A stretch of 64,000 nt of DNA from Brachycybe producta (taxonomy: Eukaryota; Arthropoda; Diplopoda; Playtdesmida; Andrognathidae): positions 186,001 through 250,000 of the forward strand of contig JAUPFP010000077.1 in assembly GCA_036925085.1 (NCBI GenBank). Direction: 5' to 3'. The notes beneath the pieces are model-generated. The model saw only the letters and a list, made by a program, of their open reading frames with translations. It did no database searches and was not told where the DNA came from. Each line of letters begins with the position of its first letter. The stretch's first letter is position 1. Made by a program: the position numbers and the translations under genes. Shown in pieces: positions 25,549 to 37,521 of the stretch.

Positions 25549-27909
25549 TTCTTCGACTACTTCGACTTCTTCGACTTCTTCGACTTCTTCGACTTCTTCG
25601 ACTTCGAATTCTTCGACTTCTTCGACTACTTCGACTTCTTCGACTACTTCGACTTCGACTTCTTCGACTACTTCGACTTCGTCTTCTTCGACTACTTCGA
25701 CTTCGACTTCTTCGACTTCGACTTCGACTTCTTCGACTTCGAATTCGACTTCTTCGACTTCGACTTCTTCGACTTCGACTTCGACTTCTTCGACTACTTC
25801 GACTTCTTCGACTTCTTCGACTACTTCGACTTCGACTACTTCGACTTAGACTTCTTCGACTTCGACTTCGACTTCTTCGACTACTTCGACTTCGACTACT
25901 TCGACTTCGACTACTTCGACTTCGACTTCTTCGACTTCGACTTCGACTTCGACTTCTTCGACTTCTTCGAATACTTCGACTTCGACTACTTCGACTTCAA
26001 CTTCTTCGACTTCGACTTCGACTTCTTCGACTTCGACTTCTTCGACTTCGACTTCTTCGACTTCGACTTCTTCGACTTCGACTTCTTCGACTTCGACTTC
26101 TTCGACTTCGACTTCTTCGACTTCGTCTTCGACTTCTTCGACTTCGACATCGACTTCTTCGACTTCGACTTCTGCGTCTTCGACTTCTTCGACTTCGACT
26201 TCAACTTCTTCGACTTCGACTTCTTCGACTTCGACTTCTTCGACTACGACTTCTTCGACTTCGACTTCTTCGACTTCGACTTCTTCGACTTCGACTTCTT
26301 CGACTTCGACTTCTTCGACTTCGACTTCTTCGGCTTCATCTTCGACTTCGACTTCGACTTCGACTTCGACTTCGACTTCGACTTCGACTTCTTCGACTTC
26401 TTCGACTTCTTCGACTTCGACTTCTTCGACTTCGACTTCTTCGACTTCGACTTCTTCGACTTCGACTTCTTCGACTTCGACTTCTTCGACTTCGACTTCT
26501 TCGACTTCGACTTCTTCGACTTCTTCGACTTCTTCGACTTCTTCGACTTCGACTTCTTCGACTTCGACTTCTTCGACTTCGACTTCTTCGACTTCGACTT
26601 TGACTTTTTCGACTTCGACTTCGACTTCGACTTCTTCGACTTCGACTTCTTCGACTTCGACTTCTTCGACTTCGACTTCTTCGACTTCGAATTCTTCGAC
26701 TTCTTCGACTACTTCGACTTCTTCGACTACTTCGACTTCGACTACTTCGACTTCGACTTCTTCGACTTCGACTTCGACTTCTTCGACTTCTTCGACTTCT
26801 TCGACTTCGACTTCGACTTCTTCGACTTCGACTTCTTCGACTTCGACTTCTTCGACTTCTTCGACTTCGACTTCGACTTCTTCGACTTCGACTTCTTCGA
26901 CTTCGACTTCTTCGACTTCGACTTCTTCGACTTCGAATTCTTCGACTTCGAATTCTTCGACTTCTTCGACTACTTCGACTACTTCGACTTCTTCGACTAC
27001 TTCGACTTCGACTACTTCGACTTCGACTACTTCGACTTCTTCGACTTCGACTTCGACTTCTTCGACTTCGACCTCGACTTCTTCGACTACTTCGACTTCG
27101 ACTACTTTGACTTCGACTACTTCGACTTCGACTTCTTCGACTTCGACTTCGACTTCGACTTCTTCGACTTCTTCGACTTCTTCGACTTCTTCGACTTCGA
27201 CTTCTTCGACTTCGACTTCTTCGACTTCGACTTCTTCGACTTCGACTTCTTCGACTTCGACTTCTTCGACTTCGACTTCTTCGACTTCGACTTCTTCGAC
27301 TTCGACTTCTTCGACTTCGACTTCTTCGACTTCGACTTCTTCGACTTCGACTTCTTCGACTTCGACTTCTTCGACTTCGACTTCTTCGGCTTCGACTTCT
27401 TCGACTTCGACTTCTTCGGCTTCGACTTCTTCGACTTCGACTTCGACTTCGACTTCGATTTGGACTTCTTCGACTTCGACTTCGACTTCTTCAACTTTTT
27501 CGACTTCGACTTCGACTTCTTCGACTTCGACTTCGACTTCTTCGACTTCGACTTCTTCGACTTCGACTTCTTCGACTTCGACTTCTTCGACTTCGACTTC
27601 TTCGACTTCGACTTCTTCGACTTCGACTTCTTCGACTTCGACTTCTTCGACTTCGACTTCTTCGACTTCGACTTCTTCGACTTCGACTTCTTCGACTTCG
27701 ACTTCTTCGACTTCGACTTCTTCGACTTCGACTTCTTCGACTTCGACTACTTCGACTTCGACTTCTTCGACTTCGACTTCGACTTCTTCGACTTCTTCGA
27801 CTTCTTCGACTTCGACTTCTTCGACTTCGACTTCGACTTCTTCGACTTCGACTTCGACTTCTTCGACTTCGACTTCTTCGACTACTTAGACTTCTTTGAC
27901 TACTTAGAC
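25549..27909. repeat. HOR segment, cassette to cassette, 2361 bp
   Basis: The segment holds GAATTC near 25607, a TTCGTC variant near 25679, GAATTCGAC near 25740, TTAGAC near 25847, GAATAC near 25970, TGCGTC near 26172, GCTTCATC near 26334, TTTGAC near 26598, the GAATTC/TAC block at about 26690-27125, CTCGAC near 27071, TTCGGC units near 27387 and 27417, and GATTTGGAC at 27457. A long 15-mer run (about 27540-27750) then leads straight to the cassette. The usual TGCGTC, TACGAC and GCTTCATC steps are missing from the end. Confidence 0.85.
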
Positions 27910-30900
27910 TTCTTCGACTACTTCGACTTCTTCGACTTCTTCGACTTCGAATTCTTCGACTTCTTCGACTACTTCGACTTCTTCGACTACTTCGACTTCG
28001 ACTTCTTCGACTACTTCGACTTCGACTTCTTCGACTACTTCGACTTCGACTTCTTCGACTACTTCGACTTCGACTTCTTCGACTTCGACTTCGACTTCTT
28101 CGACTTCGAATTCGACTTCTTCGACTTCGACTTCGACTTCTTCGACTACTTCGACTTCTTCGACTTCTTCGACTACTTCGACTTCGACTACTTCGACTTA
28201 GACTTCTTCGACTTCGACTTCGACTTCTTCGACTACTTCGACTTCGACTACTTCGACTTCGACTACTTCGACTTCGACTTCTTCGACTTCGACTTCGACT
28301 TCGACTTCTTCGACTTCTTCGACTTCTTCGAATACTTCGACTTCGACTACTTCGACTTCAACTTCTTCGACTTCGACTTCGACTTCTTCGACTTCGACTT
28401 CTTCGACTTCGACTTCTTCGACTTCGACTTCTTCGACTTCGACTTCTTCGACTTAGACTTCTTCGACTTCGACTTCTTCGACTTCGACTTCGACTTCTTC
28501 GACTTCGACTTCGACTTCTTCGACTTCGACTTCGACTTCTTCGACTTCGACTTCGACTTCTTCGACTTCGACTTCTTCGACTTCGACTTCTTCGACTTCG
28601 ACTTCGACTTCTTCGACTTCGACTTCTTCGACTTCGACTTCTTCGACTTCGACTTCTTCGACTTCGACTTCTTCGACTTCGACTTCTTCGACTTCGACTT
28701 CTTCGACTTTGACTTCTTCGACTTCGACTTCGACTTCGACTTCTTCGACTTCGACTTCTTCGACTTCGAATTCTTCGACTTCTTCGACTACTTCGACTTC
28801 TTCGACTACTTCGACTTCGACTACTTCGACTTCGACTTCTTCGACTTCGACTTCTTCGACTTCGACTTCTTCGACTTCGACTTCTTCGACTTCGAATTCT
28901 TCGACTTCGAATTCTTCGACTTCTTCGACTACTTCGACTACTTCGACTTCTTCGACTACTTCGACTTCGACTACTTCGACTTCTTCGACTTCGACTTCGA
29001 CTTCTTCGACTTCGACCTCGACTTCTTCGACTACTTCGACTTCGACTACTTCGACTTCGACTACTTCGACTTCGACTACTTCGACTTCGACTTCGACTTC
29101 TTCGACTTCTTCGACTTCTTCGACTTCTTCGACTTCTTCGACTTCGACTTCTTCGACTTCGACTTCTTCGACTTCGACTTCTTCGACTTCGACTTCTTCG
29201 ACTTCGACTTCTTCGACTTCGACTTCTTCGACTTCGACTTCTTCGACTTCGACTTCTTCGACTTCGACTTCTTCGACTTCGACTTCTTCGACTTTGACTT
29301 CTTCGACTTCGACTTCTTCGACTTCGACTTCTTCGACTTCGACTTCTTCGGCTTCGACTTCTTCGACTTCGACTTCTTCGGCTTCGACTTCTTCGACTTC
29401 GACTTCGACTTCTTCGACTTCGACTTCGATTTGGACTTCTTCGACTTCGACTTCGACTTCTTCGACTTTTTCGACTTCGACTTCGACTTCTTCGACTTCG
29501 ACTTCGACTTCTTCGACTTCTTCGACTTCGACTTCTTCGACTTCTTCGACTTCGACTTCTTCGACTTCGACTTCTTCGACTTCGACTTCTTCGACTTCGA
29601 CTTCTTCGACTTCGACTTCTTCGACTTCGACTTCGACTTCTTCGACTTCGACTTCTTCGACTTCGACTTCTTCGACTTCGACTTCTGCGTCTTCGACTTC
29701 TTCGACTTTGACTTCAACTTCTTCGACTTCTTCGACTTCGACTTCTTCGACTTCGACTTCTTCGACTTCGACTTCTGCGTCTTCGACTTCTTCGACTTTG
29801 ACTTCAACTTCTTCGACTTCTTCGACTTCGACTTCTTCGACTTCGACTTCTTCGACTTCGACTTCTTCGACTTCGACTTCTTCGACTTCGACTTCTTCGG
29901 CTTCATCTTCGACTTCGACTTCGACTTCGACTTCGACTTCGACTTCTTCGACTTCGACTTCTTCGACTTCGACTTCTGCGTCTTCGACTTCTTCGACTTC
30001 GACTTCAACTTCTTCGACTTCTTGGACTTCGACTTGTTCGACTTCTTCGACTTCGACTTCTTCGACTTCGACTTCTTCGACTTCGACTTCTTCGACTTCG
30101 ACTTCTTCGACTTCGACTTCTTCGACTTCGACTTCTTCGACTTCGACTTCGACTTCTTCGACTTCGACTTCTTCGACTTCTTCGACTTCTTCGACTTCTT
30201 CGACTTCTTCGACTTCTTCGACTTCGACTTCTTCGACTTCGACTTCTTCGACTTCGACTTCTTCGACTTCGACTTCTTCGACTTCGACTTCTTCGACTTC
30301 GACTTCTTCGACTTCGACTTCTTCGACTTCGACTTCTTCGACTTCGACTTCTTCGACTTCGACTTCTTCGACTTCGACTTCTTCGACTTCGACTTCTTCG
30401 ACTTCGACTTCTTCGACTTCGACTTCTTCGACTTCGACTTCTTCGACTTCGACTTCTTCGACTTCGACTTCTTCGACTTCGACTTCTTCGGCTTCGACTT
30501 CTTCGACTTCGACTTCTTCGGCTTCGACTTCTTCGACTTCGACTTCGACTTCTTCGACTTCGACTTCGATTTGGACTTCTTCAACTTCGACTTCGACTTC
30601 TTCGACTTTTTCGACTTCGACTTCGACTTCTTCGACTTCGACTTCGACTTCTTCGACTTCGACTTCTTCGACTTCGACTTCTTCGACTTCGACTTCTTCG
30701 ACTTCGACTTCTTCGACTTCGACTTCTTCGACTTCGACTTCTTCGACTTCGACTTCTTCGACTTCGACTTCTTCGACTTCGACTTCTTCGACTTCGACTT
30801 CTTCGACTTCGACTTCTTCGACTTCGACTTCTTCGACTTCGACTTCGACTTCTTCGACTTCGACTTCTTCGACTTCGACTTCTGCGTCTTCGACTTCTTC

Positions 30901-32790
30901 GACTTCGACTTCAACTTCTTCGACTTCTTCGACTTCGACTTCTTCGACTTCGACTTCTTCGACTACGACTTCTTCGACTTCGACTTCTTCGACTTCGACT
31001 TCTTCGACTTCGACTTCTTCGACTTCGACTTCTTCGACTTCGACTTCGACTTCTTCGACTTCGACTTCTTCGACTTCGACTTCTGCGTCTTCGACTTCTT
31101 CGACTTCGACTTCAACTTCTTCGACTTCTTCGACTTCGACTTCTTCGACTTCGACTTCTTCGACTACGACTTCTTCGACTTCGACTTCTTCGACTTCAAC
31201 TTCTTCGACTTCGACTTTTTCGACTTCGACTTCTTCGACTTCGACTTCTTCGGCTTCATCTTCGACTTCGACTTCGACTTCGACTTCGACTTCGACTTCG
31301 ACTTCTTCGACTTCTTCGACTTCTTCGACTTCTTCGACTTCGACTTCGACTTCTTCGACTTCGACTTCTTCGACTTCGACTTCTTCGACTTCGACTTCTT
31401 CGACTTCGACTTCTTCGACTTCGACTTCTTCGACTTCGACTTCTTCGACTTCGACTTCTTCGACTTCTTCGACTTCGACTTCTGCGTCTTCGACTTCTTC
31501 GACTTCGACTTCTTCGACTTCGACTTCGACTTCTTCGACTTCGACTTCTTCGACTTCGACTTCGACTTCTTCGACTTCGTCTTCTTCGACTTCTTCGACT
31601 TCGACTTCTTCGACTTCGACTTCGACTTCGACTTCGACTTCTTCGACTTCGACTTCGACTTCTTCGACTTCGACTTCGACTTCTTCGACTTCTTCGACTT
31701 CGACTTCTTCGACTTCGACTTCTTCGACTTCGACTTTGACTTCTTCGACTTCGACTTCTTCGACTACTTCGACTTCGACTACTTCGACTTCGACTACTTC
31801 GACTTCGACTTCTTCGACTTCGACTTCGACTTCGACTTCTTCGACTTTTTCGACTTCGACTTCGACTTCTTCGACTTCGACTTCGACTTCTTCGACTTCG
31901 ACTTCTTCGACTTCTTCGACTTCGACTTCTTCGACTTCGACTTCTTCGACTTCGACTTCTTCGACTTCGACTTCTTCGACTTCGACTTCTTCGACTTCGA
32001 CTTCTTCGACTTCGACTTCTGCGTCTTCGACTTCTTCGACTTCGACTTCAACTTCTCCGACTTCGACTTCTTCGACTTCGACTTCTTCGACTACGACTTC
32101 TTCGACTTCGACTTCTTCGACTTCGACTTCTTCGACTTCGACTTCTTCGACTTCGACTTCTTCGACTTCGACTTCTTCGGCTTCATCTTCGACTTCGACT
32201 TCGACTTCGACTTCGACTTCGACTTCGACTTCTTCGACTTCTTCGACTTCTTCGACTTCTTCGACTTCTTCGACTTCGACTTCTTCGACTTCGACTTCTT
32301 CGACTTCGACTTCTTCGACTTCGACTTCTTCGACTTCGACTTCTTCGACTTCTTCGACTTCTTCGACTTCTTCGACTTCTTCGACTTCGACTTCTTCGAC
32401 TTCTTCGACTTCGACTTCTTCGACTTCGACTTCTTCGACTTCTTCGACTTCGACTTCTTCGACTTCGACTTCGACTTCTTCGACTTCGACTTCTGCGTCT
32501 TCGACTTCTTCGACTTCGACTTCGACTTCTTCGACTTCGACTTCGACTTCTTCGACTTCGACTTCTTCGACTTCGACTTCGACTTCTTCGACTTCGTCTT
32601 CTTCGACTTCTTCGACTTCGACTTCGACTTCGACTTCGACTTCGACTTCGACTTCTTCGACTTCGACTTCGACTTCTTCGACTTCGACTTCGACTTCTTC
32701 GACTTCTTCGACTTCGACTTCTTCGACTTCGACTTCGACTTCTTCGACTTCGACTTCTTCGCCTACTTAGACTTCTTTGACTACTTAGAC
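27910..32790. repeat. HOR segment, cassette to cassette, 4881 bp
   Basis: It holds GAATTC near 27950, GAATTCGAC near 28107, TTAGAC near 28198 and a second near 28453, GAATAC near 28330, TTTGAC near 28707, the GAATTC/TAC block at about 28768-29090, GATTTGGAC at 29428 and 30568, and the TTGGAC/TTG pair near 30025. It ends with TTCGTC near 32595, then TTCGCC just before the cassette. That GCC is shared only with the ends at about 42360, 50623 and 57145, so these four ends descend from one. Confidence 0.87.
29685..29850. repeat. Doubled TGCGTC-TTTGAC-TTCAAC motif, 90-bp period
   Basis: TGCGTC, TTTGAC and TTCAAC recur in the same order at 90-bp spacing (first GCGT at 29687 and 29777). The same doubled motif is seen near 39299/39389 and 47702/47792, and with 75-bp spacing near 47126/47201. 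Confidence 0.85.
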
Positions 32791-35700
32791 TTCTTCGACT
32801 ACTTCGACTTCTTCGACTTCTTCGACTTCTTCGACTTCGAATTCTTCGACTTCTTCGACTACTTCGACTTCTTCGACTACTTCGACTTCGACTTCTTCGA
32901 CTACTTCGACTTCGACTTCTTCGACTACTTCGACTTCGACTTCTTCGACTTCGACTTCGACTTCTTCGACTTCGAATTCGACTTCTTCGACTTCGACTTC
33001 GACTTCTTCGACTACTTCGACTTCTTCGACTTCTTCGACTACTTCGACTTCGACTACTTCGACTTAGACTTCTTCGACTACTTCGACTTCGACTACTTCG
33101 ACTTCGACTACTTCGACTTCGACTTCTTCGACTTCGACTTCGACTTCGACTTCTTCGACTTCTTCGAATACTTCGACTTCGACTACTTCGACTTCAACTT
33201 CTTCGACTTCGACTTCGACTTCTTCGACTTCGACTTCTTCGACTTCGACTTCTTCGACTTCGACTTCTTCGACTTCGACTTCTTCGACTTCGACTTCTTC
33301 GACTTCGACTTCTTCGACTTCGACTTCTTCGACTTCGACTTCTTCGACTTCGACTTCTTCGACTTCGACTTCGACTTCTTCGACTTCGACTTCTTCGACT
33401 TCGACTTCTGCGTCTTCGACTTCTTCGACTTCGACTTCAACTTCTTCGACTTCTTCGACTTCGACTTCTTCGACTTCGACTTCTTCGACTACGACTTCTT
33501 CGACTTCGACTTCTTCGACTTCGACTTCTTCGACTTCTTCGACTTCGACTTCTTCGACTTCGACTTCTTCGGCTTCATCTTCGACTTCGACTTCGACTTC
33601 GACTTCGACTTCGACTTCGACTTCTTCGACTTCTTCGACTTCGACTTCGACTTCGACTTCTTCGACTTCTTCGAATACTTCGACTTCGACTACTTCGACT
33701 TCAACTTCTTCGACTTCGACTTCGACTTCTTCGACTTCGACTTCTTCGACTTCGACTTCTTCGACTTCGACTTCTTCGACTTCGACTTCTTCGACTTCGA
33801 CTTCTTCGACTTCGACTTCTTCGACTTCGACTTCTTCGACTTCGACTTCTTCGACTTCGACTTCGACTTCTTCGACTTCGACTTCTTCGACTTCGACTTC
33901 TGCGTCTTCGACTTCTTCGACGTCGACTTCAACTTCTTCGACTTCTTCGACTTCGACTTCTTCGACTTCGACTTCTTCGACTACGACTTCTTCGACTTCG
34001 ACTTCTTCGACTTCGACTTCTTCGACTTCTTCGACTTCGACTTCTTCGACTTCGACTTCTTCGGCTTCATCTTCGACTTCGACTTCGACTTCGACTTCGA
34101 CTTCGACTTCGACTTCTTCGACTTCTTCGACTTCGACTTCGACTTCTTCGACTTCGACTTCTTCGACTTCGACTTCTTCGACTTCGACTTCTTCGACTTC
34201 GACTTCTTCGACTTCTTCGACTTCTTCGACTTCGACTTCTGCGTCTTCGACTTCTTCGACTTCGACTTCGACTTCTTCGACTTCGACTTCTTCGACTTCG
34301 ACTTCTTCGACTTCGACTTCGACTTCTTCGACTTCGTCTTCTTCGACTTCTTCGACTTCGACTTCTTCGACTTCGACTTCGACTTCGACTTCGACTTCTT
34401 CGACTTCGACTTCGACTTCTTCGACTTCGACTTCGACTTCTTCGACTTCTTCGACTTCGACTTCTTCGACTTCGACTTCGACTTCTTCGACTTCGACTTC
34501 TTCGACTACTTCGACTTCGACTACTTCGACTTCGACTACTTCGACTTCGACTTCTTCGACTTCGACTTCGACTTCGACTTCTTCGACTTCTTCGAATACT
34601 TCGACTTCGACTACTTCGACTTCAACTTCTTCGACTTCGACTTCGACTTCTTCGACTTCGACTTCTTCGACTTCGACTTCTTCGACTTCGACTTCTTCGA
34701 CTTCGACTTCGACTTCGACTTCTTCGACTTCTTCGAATACTTCGACTTCGACTACTTCGACTTCAACTTCTTCGACTTCGACTTCGACTTCTTCGACTTC
34801 GACTTCTTCGACTTCGACTTCGATTTGGACTTCTTCGACTTCGACTTCGACTTCTTCGACTTTTTCGACTTCGACTTCGACTTCTTCGACTTCGACTTCG
34901 ACTTCGACTTCTTCGACTTCGACTTCTTCGACTTCGACTTCTTCGACTTCGACTTCTTCGACTTCGACTTCTTCGACTTCGACTTCTTCGACTTCGACTT
35001 CTTCGACTTCGACTTCTTCGACTTCGACTTCTTCGACTTCGACTTCTTCGACTTCGACTTCGACTTCTTCGACTTCGACTTCTTCGACTTCGACTTCTTC
35101 GACTTCGACTTCTTCGACTTCGACTTCTGCGTCTTCGACTTCTTCGACTTCGACTTCAACTTCTTCGACTTCGACTTCTTCGACTTCGACTTCTTCGACT
35201 ACGACTTCTTCGACTTCGACTTCTTCGACTTCGACTTCTTCGACTTCGACTTCTTCGACTTCGACTTCTTCGACTTCGACTTCTTCGACTTCGACTTCTT
35301 CGGCTTCATCTTCGACTTCGACTTCGACTTCGACTTCGACTTCGACTTCGACTTCTTCGACTTCTTCGACTTCTTCGACTTCGACTTCTTCGACTTCGAC
35401 TTCTTCGACTTCGACTTCTTCGACTTCGACTTCTTCGACTTCGACTTCTTCGACTTCTTCGACTTCTTCGACTTCTTCGACTTCGACTTCTTCGACTTCT
35501 TCGACTTCGACTTCTTCGACTTCGACTTCTTCGACTTCTTCGACTTCGACTTCTTCGACTTCGACTTCGACTTCTTCGACTTCGACTTCTTCGACTTCGA
35601 CTTCGACTTCTTCGACTTCGTCTTCTTCGACTTCTTCGACTTCGACTTCTTCGACTTCGACTTCGACTTCGACTTCGACTTCGACTTCGACTTCTTCGAC

Positions 35701-35829
35701 TTCGACTTCGACTTCTTCGACTTCGACTTCGACTTCTTCGACTTCTTCGACTTCGACTTCTTCGACTTCGACTTCGACTTCTTCGACTTCGACTTCTTCG
35801 ACTACTTAGACTTCTTTGACTACTTAGAC
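32791..35829. repeat. HOR segment, cassette to cassette, 3039 bp
   Basis: This segment carries three GAATAC landmarks (about 33168, 33675 and 34597, plus one near 34733), because the GAATAC-TTCAAC start of the period has been repeated about every 500-900 bp. It has TGCGTC near 33409, 33901 and 35128, GCTTCATC near 33574, 34066 and 35304, and GATTTGGAC at 34822. The GAATTC/TAC block with CTCGAC is absent. Its twin is 42388-45396. Confidence 0.85.
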
Positions 35830-37521
35830 TTCTTCGACTACTTCGACTTCTTCGACTTCTTCGACTTCGAATTCTTCGACTTCTTCGACTACTTCGACTT
35901 CTTCGACTACTTCGACTTCGACTTCTTCGACTACTTCGACTTCGACTTCTTCGACTACTTCGACTTCGACTTCTTCGACTTCGACTTCGACTTCTTCGAC
36001 TTCGAATTCGACTTCTTCGACTTCGACTTCGACTTCTTCGACTACTTCGACTTCTTCGACTTCTTCGACTACTTCGACTTCGACTACTTCGACTTAGACT
36101 TCTTCGACTTCGACTTCGACTTCTTCGACTACTTCGACTTCGACTACTTCGACTTCGACTACTTCGACTTCGACTTCTTCGACTTCGACTTCGACTTCGA
36201 CTTCTTCGACTTCTTCGACTTCTTCGAATACTTCGACTTCGACTACTTCGACTTCAACTTCTTCGACTTCGACTTCGACTTCTTCGACTTCGACTTCTTC
36301 GACTTCGACTTCTTCGACTTCGACTTCTTCGACTTCGACTTCTTCGACTTAGACTTCTTCGACTTCGACTTCTTCGACTTCGACTTCGACTTCTTCGACT
36401 TCGACTTCGACTTCTTCGACTTCGACTTCGACTTCTTCGACTTCGACTTCGACTTCTTCGACTTCGACTTCTTCGACTTCGACTTCTTCGACTTCGACTT
36501 CGACTTCTTCGACTTCGACTTCTTCGACTTCGACTTCTTCGACTTCGACTTCTTCGACTTCGACTTCTTCGACTTCGACTTCTTCGACTTCGACTTCTTC
36601 GACTTCGACTTCTTCGACTTCGACTTCGACTTCGACTTCTTCGACTTCGACTTCTTCGACTTCGAATTCTTCGACTTCTTCGACTACTTCTACTTCTTCG
36701 ACTACTTCGACTTCGACTACTTCGACTTCGACTTCTTCGACTTCGACTTCTTCGACTTCGACTTCTTCGACTTCGACTTCTTCGACTTCGAATTCTTCGA
36801 CTTCGAATTCTTCGACTTCTTCGACTACTTCGACTACTTCGACTTCTTCGACTACTTCGACTTCGACTACTTCGACTTCTTCGACTTCGACTTCGACTTC
36901 TTCGACTTCGACCTCGACTTCTTCGACTACTTCGACTTCGACTACTTCGACTTCGACTACTTCGACTTCGACTACTTCGACTTCGACTTCGACTTCTTCG
37001 ACTTCTTCGACTTCTTCGACTTCTTCGACTTCTTCGACTTCGACTTCTTCGACTTCGACTTCTTCGACTTCGACTTCTTCGACTTCGACTTCTTCGACTT
37101 CGACTTCTTCGACTTCGACTTCTTCGACTTCGACTTCTTCGACTTCGACTTCTTCGACTTCGACTTCTTCGACTTCGACTTCTTCGACTTCGACTTCTTC
37201 GACTTCGACTTCTTCGACTTCGACTTCTTCGACTTCGACTTCTTCGACTTCGACTTCTTCGACTTCGACTTCTTCGACTTCGACTTCTTCGACTTCGACT
37301 TCTTCGACTTCGACTTCTTCGACTTCGACTTCTTCGACTTCGACTTCTTCGACTTCGACTACTTCGACTTCGACTTCTTCGACTTCGACTTCGACTTCTT
37401 CGACTTCTTCGACTTCTTCGACTTCGACTTCTTCGACTTCGACTTCGACTTCTTCGACTTCGACTTCGACTTCTTCGACTTCGACTTCTTCGACTACTTA
37501 GACTTCTTTGACTACTTAGAC
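35830..37521. repeat. HOR segment, cassette to cassette, 1692 bp
   Basis: This is a short form. The normal start (GAATTC, GAATTCGAC, TTAGAC, GAATAC) and the GAATTC/TAC block with CTCGAC (about 36663-36985) lead into a long 15-mer run (about 37040-37350) and then the cassette. TTCGGC, GATTTGGAC, TGCGTC and GCTTCATC are all missing, as if about 2-3 kb were looped out between two 15-mer runs. Its end matches that of 25549-27909. Confidence 0.85.

Larger units (their letters stand above)
27500..37110. repeat. Very large tandem duplication, copy A (about 9.6 kb)
   Basis: Landmarks from the 15-mer run near 27500 to the run near 37100 return 9612 bp downstream, then 9597, then 9582 bp, the change being two 15-bp losses in copy B. 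Matching rare markers include TTTGAC at about 28709 and 38321, the paired TGCGTC-TTTGAC-TTCAAC motif at about 29687/29777 and 39299/39389, and a rare TCGACGTCGAC near 33920 and 43502. A substitution at 31218 is private to this copy. Boundaries fall in 15-mer runs and are good to about 100 bp. Confidence 0.9.

Noticed and set aside
29076-30914. Minus-strand frame of Ser-Lys-Lys repeats (about 600 codons), recalling silaffin-like or other Ser/Lys-rich proteins
   Set aside because: The start would be TTG, the frame is a reverse shadow of the same repeat, and it is ended wherever TTC becomes TAC. Only two such frames (starting at 4817 and 25385) begin with ATG, from chance GACATC variants, and they are short and repeat-only.
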